Below, one piece after another: positions 6,744 through 14,825 of a DNA stretch of 35,835 nt (its first letter is position 1; every line of letters starts with the position of its first letter). The position numbers were made by a program, and so were the translations under genes. The DNA is from Fidelibacterota bacterium TCS55 (lineage in GTDB: Bacteria > Fidelibacterota > Marinisomatia > Marinisomatales > TCS55): NCBI GenBank assembly GCA_001577025.1, contig LSCF01000009.1, positions 1 to 35,835 of the forward strand, read 5' to 3'. The notes beneath the pieces were generated by a model. The model was given only the letters and a program-made list of their open reading frames with translations, searched no databases and had not been told where the DNA came from.

Positions 6744-9094
6744 TGAGCATCAATATGAAATCACCAATCGTGATGGCTACAGCCTTGTTGGTTGTTGTTG
6801 TGGCCTTTTTATTTAATCCGGTAATTTTTGGTGGTAAAACGTTTGGCTCACCCGATAGCCTCAGTCCAAAAGCTGTGGGAATGGCCTTGAATGAAGTGGC
6901 AGAAGAAACAGGTGAGTTTCCTCAATGGCAGCCTTGGGTATTCAGCGGTATGCCATCAGCAGAAGCCTTTACCCATATTTCAAAACTATACTTCCCCGAA
7001 CACCTGTTTAAATTGTTTTTTCTCCCGGGGATGATGATCCAAATGCTTCACCTTATATTCGCCGGGATAGGCTGTATTTTGTTATTGAGGCATTTGAAAT
7101 GCTCACCATTCGCTGCCGCATTGGGCGCAGTAGGATTTATGGTTACCCCCTATATGACGACTATGGTGGTCCATGGTCACGGCAGTCAAATGATGACTGC
7201 AGCATACATCCCATGGATCTTCTGGCTGACCGTTCGGTTGTGGGAGAAACCCAATTTCTGGGATACCGGTTGGTTGGCCATTTTAATGGGATTTCAATTA
7301 CAGCGTGCCCATGCCCAAATCGCTTATTATACTTGGCTCTTAGTTGGTGCATATAGTCTCATGGTATTGGTGAATGGTTTTATCCGGAAACAGAAAAAAG
7401 GTGAATTGTATTCCGGTTTGGGTTTATTTGCAGTCGCCTGTGTTATGGGGATTGGGCTATCATTATTAATTTATTTACCGGCTATGGATTATACACCATT
7501 TTCAGTCCGTGGTGGGGGAGCCAGTGGCGGTGCGGATTATGATTACGCCACCAGTTGGTCTTTTCATCCCAAAGAAATACTTACATTTTTTATTCCCTCC
7601 GCATTTGGTTTTGGCGGACAGCCTTATTGGGGATTCATGCCTTTTACGGATTATCCAAACTATATGGGAATCATTATACTGATTTTGGCTATCATTGGAC
7701 TCGTATCCAAACGAGAATTAATACATTACTTTTTGATTATTACTTCTGCGCTGGCTCTATTGATTTCCTTTGGGAGACATTTTAGTCTGGTTTATGATTT
7801 ATTCTTTAACCTATTTCCTTATTTCAACAAATTTCGCGTTCCCCATATGATACTGATACTTCTCCAATTCAACGTGGCTATTCTTGCTGCATTCGGTTTG
7901 GATGCTGTTGGTGACTTGAAGGAAAAGGTCATACCCAAATGGGGATGGGTATTGGCCGGATGTACAAGTCTTGTATTAATTGGAATGGTGTTGGGTGGCT
8001 CTACGTTGGAATCATTTTTAAGAGGGAGTTTTACGCCACCTCGAGTTCAAGATCCTCGCATGGGGCAGGCCATCAATAATCTTCGTTGGGATCTGTGGCA
8101 ATCGGATGTATGGATGATGCTCTTTTGGATGGGATCATTGTTGGGCATGACATGGTTATGGATTCAGCGGAAGGTGAATAAAAAAATTATGTTATCTTTG
8201 GTTGTTGGATTGGCAATTATCGATATCAGCATCGTCAATCAAAAGATTATTCAACCATCCAGACAGAGTGGCCGCAGTTCGCAGCTCATGGCTACGCGAG
8301 CCGTGGATCGATATTTCCAAGAAGATGAAATCATCCAATTTTTAAAACAGGATCAAAGTGACTATCGGATATATCCCGTGGGACACTTGTTTGGAGAGTC
8401 GAGGTTTGCCGCCTTTCAAATTGAATCTATTGGGGGTTATCATCCTGCCAAGTTAAGGGCATATAATGACTTTTTATCTCAAACTGGAAATGGTGCATCT
8501 ATCCCTGTGCTTCAAATGATGAATGCGAAATATTTAATTAGTCCCGAACCGCTGAATCATCCCGATTTGATTGCTACTAAGACAGGAAGGTTGAAATCAT
8601 CTAGGGGGGAATTAGATGCCCATGTTTATAGGGTGAAAGATGCCTTACCAAGGGTTTGGTTTGTGAACGAATTAAAAACCGTACCAGAGAATGAAGTATT
8701 TAAACAAACCACTTTACAAGCATTTAATCCGTCGCAAACGGCATTGGTTAGCCAAGAAATGACCCAGCCATCTGGTGAACCGGCACAAATAACGAAAATG
8801 GATCGTGGAATTCATCATACTACCATTTATACCGAATCGGAAGGGAATCAATTTTTAGTATTAAGTGAGGTATTTTATCCGGAAAGATGGAAGGCGACAT
8901 TGGATGGGAAGCCAATTGAGACTATAAAGGTAAATGGTATTCTTCGGGGTGTTTCTGTACCGGCAGGGCAACATAAAATTTCATTTACTTACGATCAATC
9001 AACATTTAGTACGGGAAAGACTATTTCATTCATTTCTTTTGCACTCGCTCTAGGGCTGGTCGTTTTTGGATATATTAGACAAAGCCATTCATGA
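6743..9094 (+). CDS. YfhO-like multi-pass membrane protein (putative GT-C type glycosyltransferase)
   Basis: A 783-residue protein. An N-terminal membrane helix is followed by a luminal loop with PQWQPWVFSGMPSAEAF, then about a dozen hydrophobic segments up to about residue 510. A soluble C-terminal domain of about 230 residues comes next (HVYRVKDALPRVWFVNE, then YPERWKATLDG), and one last helix (about 757-777). This layout is that of the YfhO/DUF6541-like family. In Firmicutes, YfhO helps glycosylate teichoic acid using a polyprenyl-phosphate sugar. In this Gram-negative setting it may decorate the exported glycan, and the DPM-like GT2 enzyme at the window start could supply its donor. Function is inferred from family and neighbourhood. 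Confidence 0.8.
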   Translation: MSINMKSPIVMATALLVVVVAFLFNPVIFGGKTFGSPDSLSPKAVGMALNEVAEETGEFPQWQPWVFSGMPSAEAFTHISKLYFPEHLFKLFFLPGMMIQMLHLIFAGIGCILLLRHLKCSPFAAALGAVGFMVTPYMTTMVVHGHGSQMMTAAYIPWIFWLTVRLWEKPNFWDTGWLAILMGFQLQRAHAQIAYYTWLLVGAYSLMVLVNGFIRKQKKGELYSGLGLFAVACVMGIGLSLLIYLPAMDYTPFSVRGGGASGGADYDYATSWSFHPKEILTFFIPSAFGFGGQPYWGFMPFTDYPNYMGIIILILAIIGLVSKRELIHYFLIITSALALLISFGRHFSLVYDLFFNLFPYFNKFRVPHMILILLQFNVAILAAFGLDAVGDLKEKVIPKWGWVLAGCTSLVLIGMVLGGSTLESFLRGSFTPPRVQDPRMGQAINNLRWDLWQSDVWMMLFWMGSLLGMTWLWIQRKVNKKIMLSLVVGLAIIDISIVNQKIIQPSRQSGRSSQLMATRAVDRYFQEDEIIQFLKQDQSDYRIYPVGHLFGESRFAAFQIESIGGYHPAKLRAYNDFLSQTGNGASIPVLQMMNAKYLISPEPLNHPDLIATKTGRLKSSRGELDAHVYRVKDALPRVWFVNELKTVPENEVFKQTTLQAFNPSQTALVSQEMTQPSGEPAQITKMDRGIHHTTIYTESEGNQFLVLSEVFYPERWKATLDGKPIETIKVNGILRGVSVPAGQHKISFTYDQSTFSTGKTISFISFALALGLVVFGYIRQSHS

Positions 9095-10266
9095 GCCATT
9101 ATCGTAATAGTAGCAATATTAAACTGGCCCTCATCGCCGTTGGGTTCATCCTCATTATAGGCCTGTTAGCTTATTCCAATTCCATCGTAAATCAACTCCG
9201 TGATGATAATAGAGAAATTGTAAAAGTATATTCTGAAATCATCGCCAAAACAGTGAATGAAGAATCCGATGCCAATTTGAGTTTTGTTTTTGATGAAATC
9301 ATTAAAAAAGTTCAATTCCCAATTATTTATTCGGATGCAGAGCAAAACCCGGTTTATTCAAGAAATTTAGGCGGTAGTATATCCCCTGAAGCCTTGCGAA
9401 AACCCATGGCCGCCATGGATCGCCAAAATGAACCAATCCCGATCGCATTTAATGATCCAGCATCTGTGGAACCAATTTTATTGGGGTATCTTCATTATGG
9501 TGATTCTGATTTGATTCGAAAATTGCAATGGCTACCCTATCTCGAAATTGGGGCAGTTGCTTTATTTATATTTGTCGGTTTTATTGGGTTTAATGCAATC
9601 CGAAATAGTGAAAAAAGAAATATATGGGTGGGCATGGCAAAAGAAACAGCCCATCAATTGGGAACCCCTGTTTCTGCACTTATGGGATGGGTGGATCGGA
9701 TTAAGATGCATCCCGAAGAATCAAAAATTGTGGTCGATGAAATGGAATCGGATTTAGAAAGATTAAACCAAATCGGAAATCGATTCAGTAATATGGGCTC
9801 AGATGCACCTTTAAAACCCATGTCCTTAAAATCCTTGGTGAATGAACAGACAGTGTACCTAAAAAAACGAATGCCGTCTTTGGGGAAACAAATTAAACTC
9901 ACTGTCAATGCACCGGATGATATTACCGTTTTGGGAAACCCAACCTTATTAGGTTGGGCCATTGAAAATGTGATTCGCAATGGCATGGATTCTATTAAGC
10001 ATGATCAGGGAAAGGTCAGTATTACCGTATCTGGTCTGGGTGAGCATGGCATTTTGTATATTCAGGATAATGGAAGTGGGATCGATAAAAAGAATTGGAA
10101 AAATATATTTCGTCCTGGGTTCAGCACGAAACAACAGGGTTGGGGATTGGGATTATCATTAGTGAATCGAATCATCAATGAGATACATGGTGGACATATT
10201 GCCGTAATCCAAAGCGAGCCTGACATAGGGACCACTTTTGAAATCCGATTAAAAAAGAACGCTTAA
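9091..10266 (+). CDS. Membrane sensor histidine kinase
   Basis: A 391-residue protein. One membrane helix (about 11-30), a periplasmic domain of about 115 residues and a second helix (about 150-170) are followed directly by the kinase core, with no clear HAMP domain. The phospho-acceptor box is ETAHQLGTPVSAL with H188. The ATP-binding domain shows the N box (N293 and N297 in ENVIRNGMD), G1 DNGSGID (326-332) and GWGLGLSL (350-357). No response regulator gene is adjacent, so the partner must lie elsewhere. The start overlaps the stop of the YfhO-like gene as ATGA, so it is made together with the glycan locus and may sense envelope state. Confidence 0.9.
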   Translation: MSHYRNSSNIKLALIAVGFILIIGLLAYSNSIVNQLRDDNREIVKVYSEIIAKTVNEESDANLSFVFDEIIKKVQFPIIYSDAEQNPVYSRNLGGSISPEALRKPMAAMDRQNEPIPIAFNDPASVEPILLGYLHYGDSDLIRKLQWLPYLEIGAVALFIFVGFIGFNAIRNSEKRNIWVGMAKETAHQLGTPVSALMGWVDRIKMHPEESKIVVDEMESDLERLNQIGNRFSNMGSDAPLKPMSLKSLVNEQTVYLKKRMPSLGKQIKLTVNAPDDITVLGNPTLLGWAIENVIRNGMDSIKHDQGKVSITVSGLGEHGILYIQDNGSGIDKKNWKNIFRPGFSTKQQGWGLGLSLVNRIINEIHGGHIAVIQSEPDIGTTFEIRLKKNA

Positions 10267-10297
10267 TCTTTATAAAAAGTGCCTGATTCTCGGTAAT

Positions 10298-10320
10298 TTC
10301 TCCGCTCAATTAAAGGAGAA
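10298..10320 (+). promoter_or_regulatory. yajC: Possible hairpin masking the yajC ribosome site
   Basis: TTCTCC (10298-10303) is complementary to GGAGAA (10315-10320), which contains the ribosome site of yajC. The loop would be eleven bases. No T-run follows, so it does not look like a terminator. If it forms, it would lower initiation at the TTG start. Six base pairs can occur by chance near any purine-rich ribosome site, so this is tentative. Confidence 0.25.
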
Positions 10321-10324
10321 TCAA

Positions 10325-10675
10325 TTGAACCTCACATTACTATTTTCTGGCGGCCAAAATGCCCAAGGGGGCGGTTTAATGGCCTATTTACCATTCATCC
10401 TTATTTTGGCCATCATGTATTTTCTCATGATTCGTCCTCAGGCGAAGCGTCAAAAAGAAAAACAAAATATGTTGGGCAATTTGAAAAAGGGAGACCGTGT
10501 GGTTACCATTGGCGGATTGCATGGCACCATTAGCGGTTTTAAGGGAAAAGAGAAAAAAGCTATCCTTCTCAAGGTGGATAAAAATCTATCTCTTACAGTT
10601 AACCGTTCTGCGGTTGCCGGTCTTACAGACAAAATGGATGCCTCTGAAACGGAAGCGATCGAGGACCAATCTTAA
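10325..10675 (+). CDS. yajC: Preprotein translocase subunit YajC
   Basis: A 116-residue protein with one N-terminal membrane helix (about residues 19-36) followed by the conserved RPQAKRQKEKQ and the KKGDRVVTIGGLHGTI core of YajC. YajC binds SecDF and supports Sec-dependent export at the inner membrane. The start is a TTG; a good ribosome site (AGGAG, 10314-10318) lies six bases before it and supports this choice. The N-terminal Gly/Asn/Gln-rich stretch before the helix is common in the family. It opens the housekeeping operon, and its stop shares one base with the ATG of def. secD and secF are not in the window. Confidence 0.92.
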   Translation: MNLTLLFSGGQNAQGGGLMAYLPFILILAIMYFLMIRPQAKRQKEKQNMLGNLKKGDRVVTIGGLHGTISGFKGKEKKAILLKVDKNLSLTVNRSAVAGLTDKMDASETEAIEDQS

Positions 10676-11217
10676 TGGCATTAATGGAAGTCGTCCATTA
10701 CGGAGATCCCATTCTCCGAAAAAAATGCAAACCGGTCGAGGATTATAAAAAGCTCTCGGGACTAATTGACGATATGTTCGATACCATGTATGAAGAAAAT
10801 GGAATTGGACTCGCTGCCAACCAAGTGGGAGTTGACTTAAATCTATTCATTATTGACATATCGGATATTGAAGAGGAAGGCGAAAGTATCCATGTATTTA
10901 TCAATGGTGAAATTATCGAGAGCTCAGGCGAATCTTGGTTTGAAGAAGGGTGCCTTTCCATTCCCGATATACGTCTTGATGTGAAGCGCCCGGAAACCAT
11001 CACATTCAAATACCAAGATGAATCGGGCCATGAGCATACGAAGGAGATTAGTGGATTATTGGCACGTGCGATACAACATGAAGTTGATCATTTAAATGGT
11101 GTTTTTATTGTGGATCGTGTCACATCCACGACAAAAATGACTGTAGATAAAACACTAAAAGCCATTAAAAAAGATGCGCTATCGAAAGTCAAATATCGAA
11201 AGGCATTTGTTCTATAA
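10675..11217 (+). CDS. def: Peptide deformylase
   Basis: A 180-residue enzyme that removes the formyl group from the first Met of new proteins. All three signature motifs are present: GIGLAANQ (43-50), EGCLS (91-95) with metal ligand C93, and HEVDH (135-139) with the two His ligands and catalytic Glu. Length and motif spacing match bacterial deformylases. The ATG shares a base with the yajC stop. It lies just before fmt, which adds the formyl group, a pairing seen in many bacteria. Confidence 0.97.
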   Translation: MALMEVVHYGDPILRKKCKPVEDYKKLSGLIDDMFDTMYEENGIGLAANQVGVDLNLFIIDISDIEEEGESIHVFINGEIIESSGESWFEEGCLSIPDIRLDVKRPETITFKYQDESGHEHTKEISGLLARAIQHEVDHLNGVFIVDRVTSTTKMTVDKTLKAIKKDALSKVKYRKAFVL

Positions 11218-11250
11218 TATCTATCTGTTGGTTTATATAGGGGAGGTGCA

Positions 11251-12180
11251 ATGAAAATAATTTTCATGGGCAACCCGCCAATTGCATGTCCTATTCTTGA
11301 ATCACTTCATGCATCCGAGCAGCATGATGTGGTGGGTGTGGTCAGCAATGCACCCAAAACCATGGGCAGAGGTCGATCATTACGGCATACAGCTGTAGGT
11401 GAGTATGCGATAGAGAAAGGTATGAATTTTATACCGGTATCATCATTAACGGATTCTGAATTCACCAATAGATTGAAGGCGTTGAATCCTGACATTTTTA
11501 TAGTAGTAGCTTTTCGCATCTTACCCATAGAATTGTTGACAATTCCTAAAAGGGGTGCCATGAATCTCCATACTTCTCTATTACCAAAATATCGAGGTGC
11601 AGCACCCATTCAGCATGCGATTATGAATGGAGACAAAGAGACAGGCATTACCACTTTTATTATTGAACCCAAGGTGGATACAGGGGGCATCATCTTTCAA
11701 GAAAGCATGGCTATAAAACCAGAAGATGATTTTGGTACGATCTCCAAAAAAATGGCTGATCAAGGTGGACCATTGGTTATTCAATCATTAGATGCATTGG
11801 CAGATGGAAAGAAACCCATCCCTCAAGATCATTCAGCTGCAACGGCCGCGCCTAAAATTACTAAAGAAATGTGTGGGATTGATTGGTCTCAAACAACACA
11901 ATCTATCCATAACCAAATTCGAGGATTATCACCCTTCCCAGGGAGCTTTTCTTCATTCAAAGGAAAGCGGATAAAAATTTATAAGACAGGATTGGCTCAG
12001 TACCAAATTCAAGGTGTCCCCGGAGAACTTTTCAAAATTGAGAAAAACAGATTGGTCGTCTGTTGTGGGGATGGTGCCCTCGAATTATTGGATATTCAAT
12101 TGGAAGGGAAAAAGCGTATGGCCGTTTCAGATTGGTTGAAGGGTGCTCAAATTTCAGCCGGAGATCGATTTGAATCATGA
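11251..12180 (+). CDS. fmt: Methionyl-tRNA formyltransferase
   Basis: A 309-residue enzyme that formylates Met on initiator tRNA using 10-formyltetrahydrofolate. The N-terminal formyltransferase domain has the catalytic triad N105, H107 (in GAMNLHTSLLPKYRGAAPIQ) and D143 (in EPKVDTGG). The C-terminal domain, from about residue 205, binds tRNA (ITKEMCGIDWSQ, IRGLSPFPGSF). A clear GGAGG ribosome site (11242-11246) sits four bases before the ATG, the best in this operon, so translation starts afresh after the 33-base gap from def. The end overlaps rsmB by four bases. Confidence 0.97.
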   Translation: MKIIFMGNPPIACPILESLHASEQHDVVGVVSNAPKTMGRGRSLRHTAVGEYAIEKGMNFIPVSSLTDSEFTNRLKALNPDIFIVVAFRILPIELLTIPKRGAMNLHTSLLPKYRGAAPIQHAIMNGDKETGITTFIIEPKVDTGGIIFQESMAIKPEDDFGTISKKMADQGGPLVIQSLDALADGKKPIPQDHSAATAAPKITKEMCGIDWSQTTQSIHNQIRGLSPFPGSFSSFKGKRIKIYKTGLAQYQIQGVPGELFKIEKNRLVVCCGDGALELLDIQLEGKKRMAVSDWLKGAQISAGDRFES

Positions 12181-13490
12181 AAAATGATGCGCGCTTTCAC
12201 GCATTTAAAATCCTGAAAAAATATTATAATCAATCGGATCGGTTACATCAGGTTCGGGATATTTATTTTAAACACAATTCATTGACCCAACAGGATTTAT
12301 CACGTGCTTTGGTCCTTACCAATGAAGTGGTTCGATGGGAATCTCGACTGGATGGCTGGATTACATCGAATTTAGATAAACCCATCACAAAGCTTCATCC
12401 GAGCATCTTAATCATTTTGCGGTTGGGTTATTTTGAAGCGCTTATGGATGATGCAATCCCACCACATGCCGTCGTTCACTCTTGGGTTGAACTCACCAAA
12501 AAAGTGATGAGTAAAAAGTTTAGCGGTTTGGTAAATGCTGTCATGCGGAAGACCATTGATTTAGATCCATCTGCTCAACTTAAAAATGTCCCGTTATCAG
12601 ATTGGCTTTCATATCCACAATGGCTGGTTGATCATTGGATAAATCATTATGGTGAGGAGAATACGGTCGCGCTTTGCCATTATTTCAATAAAAATGCATC
12701 TACAGACGTTCGACTCAACTCATGGAAAAATAGTCAGGACGATGTGGCATCGGCTTTGGATGAATTGGAAATCCCCTGGGAGTTCAGTCCGGAATCAAAG
12801 GTGTTTATTCGGATATCAAAGGGGCTAAATAAAATATTAAAAAGTGAATGGTTTCAAACAGGAATGTTCAATATCCAAAATCGTTCTTCAGGGGCCGTGG
12901 TTGAATTATTGGATCCTCAACCAAACGAAACTATTTTAGATGTCTGCGCAGCGCCGGGAACAAAGACAAACTATATCGTTGAAAAACAAAAAGGCGAAGG
13001 CACCGTTATTGCTTCAGACATGAGTATGGCGCGCATCAAAAAAGGGAAAATGCGTTCAGAGGCGTTGGAATATCCTGTTGAATGGGTGTGTAAAGATGCA
13101 TCTACAGATGCGTTTCCTATGGCGGATCGAATTTTGATTGATGCCCCTTGTACAGGCACAGGCGTTATGGGGCGCAGGCCTGATATTCGTTGGCGTCGTG
13201 AGAAAGAAGATGTCCATGCTATGGCCGCCATTCAATTGGCCATATTAATGCACATGAGTCAATTTTTGAAGAAGGATGGTGTGATGGTCTATGCCACATG
13301 TTCATTGGAAGCGGAAGAGAATTGGAATGTGGTTGAGTCGTTCCTTAAATTGAATGATAATTTCTTTCTGGAATCCGGTAAAGATTTCGTTCCGGAATCA
13401 TGGTTAAACGAACAAAATTGTTTGGCAACATTTCCACCACGGCATAATGTGGATGGCATGTTTGCCGCCCGACTAAGAAATAATGATTAA
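12177..13490 (+). CDS. rsmB: 16S rRNA (cytosine-C5)-methyltransferase RsmB
   Basis: A 437-residue enzyme. The N-terminal NusB-like RNA-binding domain covers about residues 1-135 and the Rossmann methyltransferase domain follows. SAM binding is shown by DVCAAPGTK (255-263). The two cysteines of m5C methyltransferases are C325 in DAPCTGTG and C375 in ATCS. It should methylate the small-subunit rRNA at the position equivalent to E. coli C967. It follows fmt with an ATGA overlap, the def-fmt-rsmB order found in many phyla. The N-terminal NusB domain separates it from RsmF and other m5C enzymes. Confidence 0.95.
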   Translation: MKNDARFHAFKILKKYYNQSDRLHQVRDIYFKHNSLTQQDLSRALVLTNEVVRWESRLDGWITSNLDKPITKLHPSILIILRLGYFEALMDDAIPPHAVVHSWVELTKKVMSKKFSGLVNAVMRKTIDLDPSAQLKNVPLSDWLSYPQWLVDHWINHYGEENTVALCHYFNKNASTDVRLNSWKNSQDDVASALDELEIPWEFSPESKVFIRISKGLNKILKSEWFQTGMFNIQNRSSGAVVELLDPQPNETILDVCAAPGTKTNYIVEKQKGEGTVIASDMSMARIKKGKMRSEALEYPVEWVCKDASTDAFPMADRILIDAPCTGTGVMGRRPDIRWRREKEDVHAMAAIQLAILMHMSQFLKKDGVMVYATCSLEAEENWNVVESFLKLNDNFFLESGKDFVPESWLNEQNCLATFPPRHNVDGMFAARLRNND

Positions 13491-14244
13491 TAAACTGACC
13501 CATTTTATTACGGCCTTGGTGGTCGTATCCATCGGACTGTTTGTCCTGTTCGACCAAATCATTATGCCTGCATATATTCGAAAAGACAGTACCATAACTG
13601 TGATGGATATCAAGGGTAAGTCATTAGATCGGGCCATATTAGAGCTGGAGTCCGAAGGGTTTAAGGGTGTTGTATATGATACGGTTTATACATCAGATGT
13701 AGACCCCCTAACCATTGTTGATCAATATCCGGCTTCCGGTCAAAAAGTAAAACCGGGAAGAACTGTTCGGTTAAAAATTGCGCGTCCGGAGAAAATGATT
13801 GCTGTTCCCAATCTTGTGGGACAATCCAGACGCAGCGCAGAAATAGCCCTACAGCAATTGGGATTAGAAATAGATACTGTTTATACCGAATACAACCCGG
13901 ACTATCCAAGGGGCACGGTGGCATGGCAATTCCCGAAATCGGGCGATCAAATTAAAAAGGGACTGGGATTGCAAATTACTGTGAGCCAAGGATTGCCACC
14001 GGACTTTTTTCAGGTACCCCAACTTTTTGGCCTTAGTATGAAAAAAGCCAAATCAGAATTAACCCAAGCCCGGCTTTCCGTTGGGAAGATATCATATCAA
14101 CAAAATGAGGATTTGGTCCCGTATACGGTATTGGATCAATCCATCGCACCGGGGACTGTATTAGACCAGACAACCACTGTGGACCTGGTGGTGAGTATTT
14201 TAGACCTTCAGGATATTTTTGACAACTTGCAGAACGAAAAATGA
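13483..14244 (+). CDS. PASTA-domain membrane protein without kinase domain
   Basis: A 253-residue protein. One N-terminal membrane helix (about 8-27) is followed by three PASTA repeats: about 38-106, 107-176 and 180-246. Each has the VPxLxGxSxxxAxxxLxxxGL-like start (for example VPNLVGQSRRSAEIALQQLG) and the QxPxSGxxVxxGxxVxLxVS-like end. PASTA domains bind peptidoglycan fragments or act as spacers at the cell wall. There is no kinase or transpeptidase domain. The gene overlaps rsmB by eight bases and the next gene by four. In Firmicutes and others a PASTA Ser/Thr kinase (PrkC) lies close downstream of def-fmt-rsmB, so this could be a kinase-less counterpart. Confidence 0.9.
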   Translation: MINKLTHFITALVVVSIGLFVLFDQIIMPAYIRKDSTITVMDIKGKSLDRAILELESEGFKGVVYDTVYTSDVDPLTIVDQYPASGQKVKPGRTVRLKIARPEKMIAVPNLVGQSRRSAEIALQQLGLEIDTVYTEYNPDYPRGTVAWQFPKSGDQIKKGLGLQITVSQGLPPDFFQVPQLFGLSMKKAKSELTQARLSVGKISYQQNEDLVPYTVLDQSIAPGTVLDQTTTVDLVVSILDLQDIFDNLQNEK

Positions 14245-14825
14245 TTCCATTAAACGAATATTTACGAAAATTAATTCACCTCTTTAATCTGACTATCCCA
14301 TTTGGCTATATGTACATCGTGCCGGAAAAATGGATGATGGTCCGTATCCTTGTTGGACTATCTATCGTGTTTCTGTTGGTAGATATCATGCGGCATCGTG
14401 TTCCGATCGTGAAGAATATATTTGGGACATTTTTTGGCAGTATGCTTAGAGGTCATGAGAAAGATGGAAAACTGACCGGTGCAACTTGGGTCATGTTTGG
14501 ATCGGTACTTACGATCATGTTGTTCTCCAAACCGGTAGCCATTATCGCATTAATATTTATGAGTATCGGCGATACAGCTGCTGGATTGGTCGGTCAACGA
14601 TTTGGTAAACATAAAATTTGGGATAAAAGCTGGGAGGGTTTTTTCGCAGGTTTGGCCGTATGTATTATCATTGCCCTAAACTTTAAAATGCTTCCTCTTC
14701 ATATATCAATGGCAGGCGCTATTACAGCCATGGTCATAGAATTGTTACCCATACCATTGGATGATAATTTCAAAATTCCCCTCGGCGCAGGCGCCATTAT
14801 GATGATGTTTATGACGCCCATCTAA
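14241..14825 (+). CDS. SEC59/DGK1/VTE5-like lipid kinase or phosphatidate cytidylyltransferase-like protein
   Basis: A 194-residue polytopic membrane protein. It opens with RKLIH, the conserved motif at the start of the SEC59/DGK1/VTE5 group. It later has IGDTAAGLVGQRFGKHK and KSWEGFFAG, which match the nucleotide-binding region of CTP-dependent dolichol, diacylglycerol and phytol kinases. The same fold is shared with CDP-diacylglycerol synthase, but the short length fits the kinase group better. The likely reaction is phosphorylation of a lipid alcohol with CTP; the substrate is unknown. It is coupled to the PASTA gene by an ATGA overlap and shares one base with the next ATG. Confidence 0.78.
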   Translation: MIPLNEYLRKLIHLFNLTIPFGYMYIVPEKWMMVRILVGLSIVFLLVDIMRHRVPIVKNIFGTFFGSMLRGHEKDGKLTGATWVMFGSVLTIMLFSKPVAIIALIFMSIGDTAAGLVGQRFGKHKIWDKSWEGFFAGLAVCIIIALNFKMLPLHISMAGAITAMVIELLPIPLDDNFKIPLGAGAIMMMFMTPI

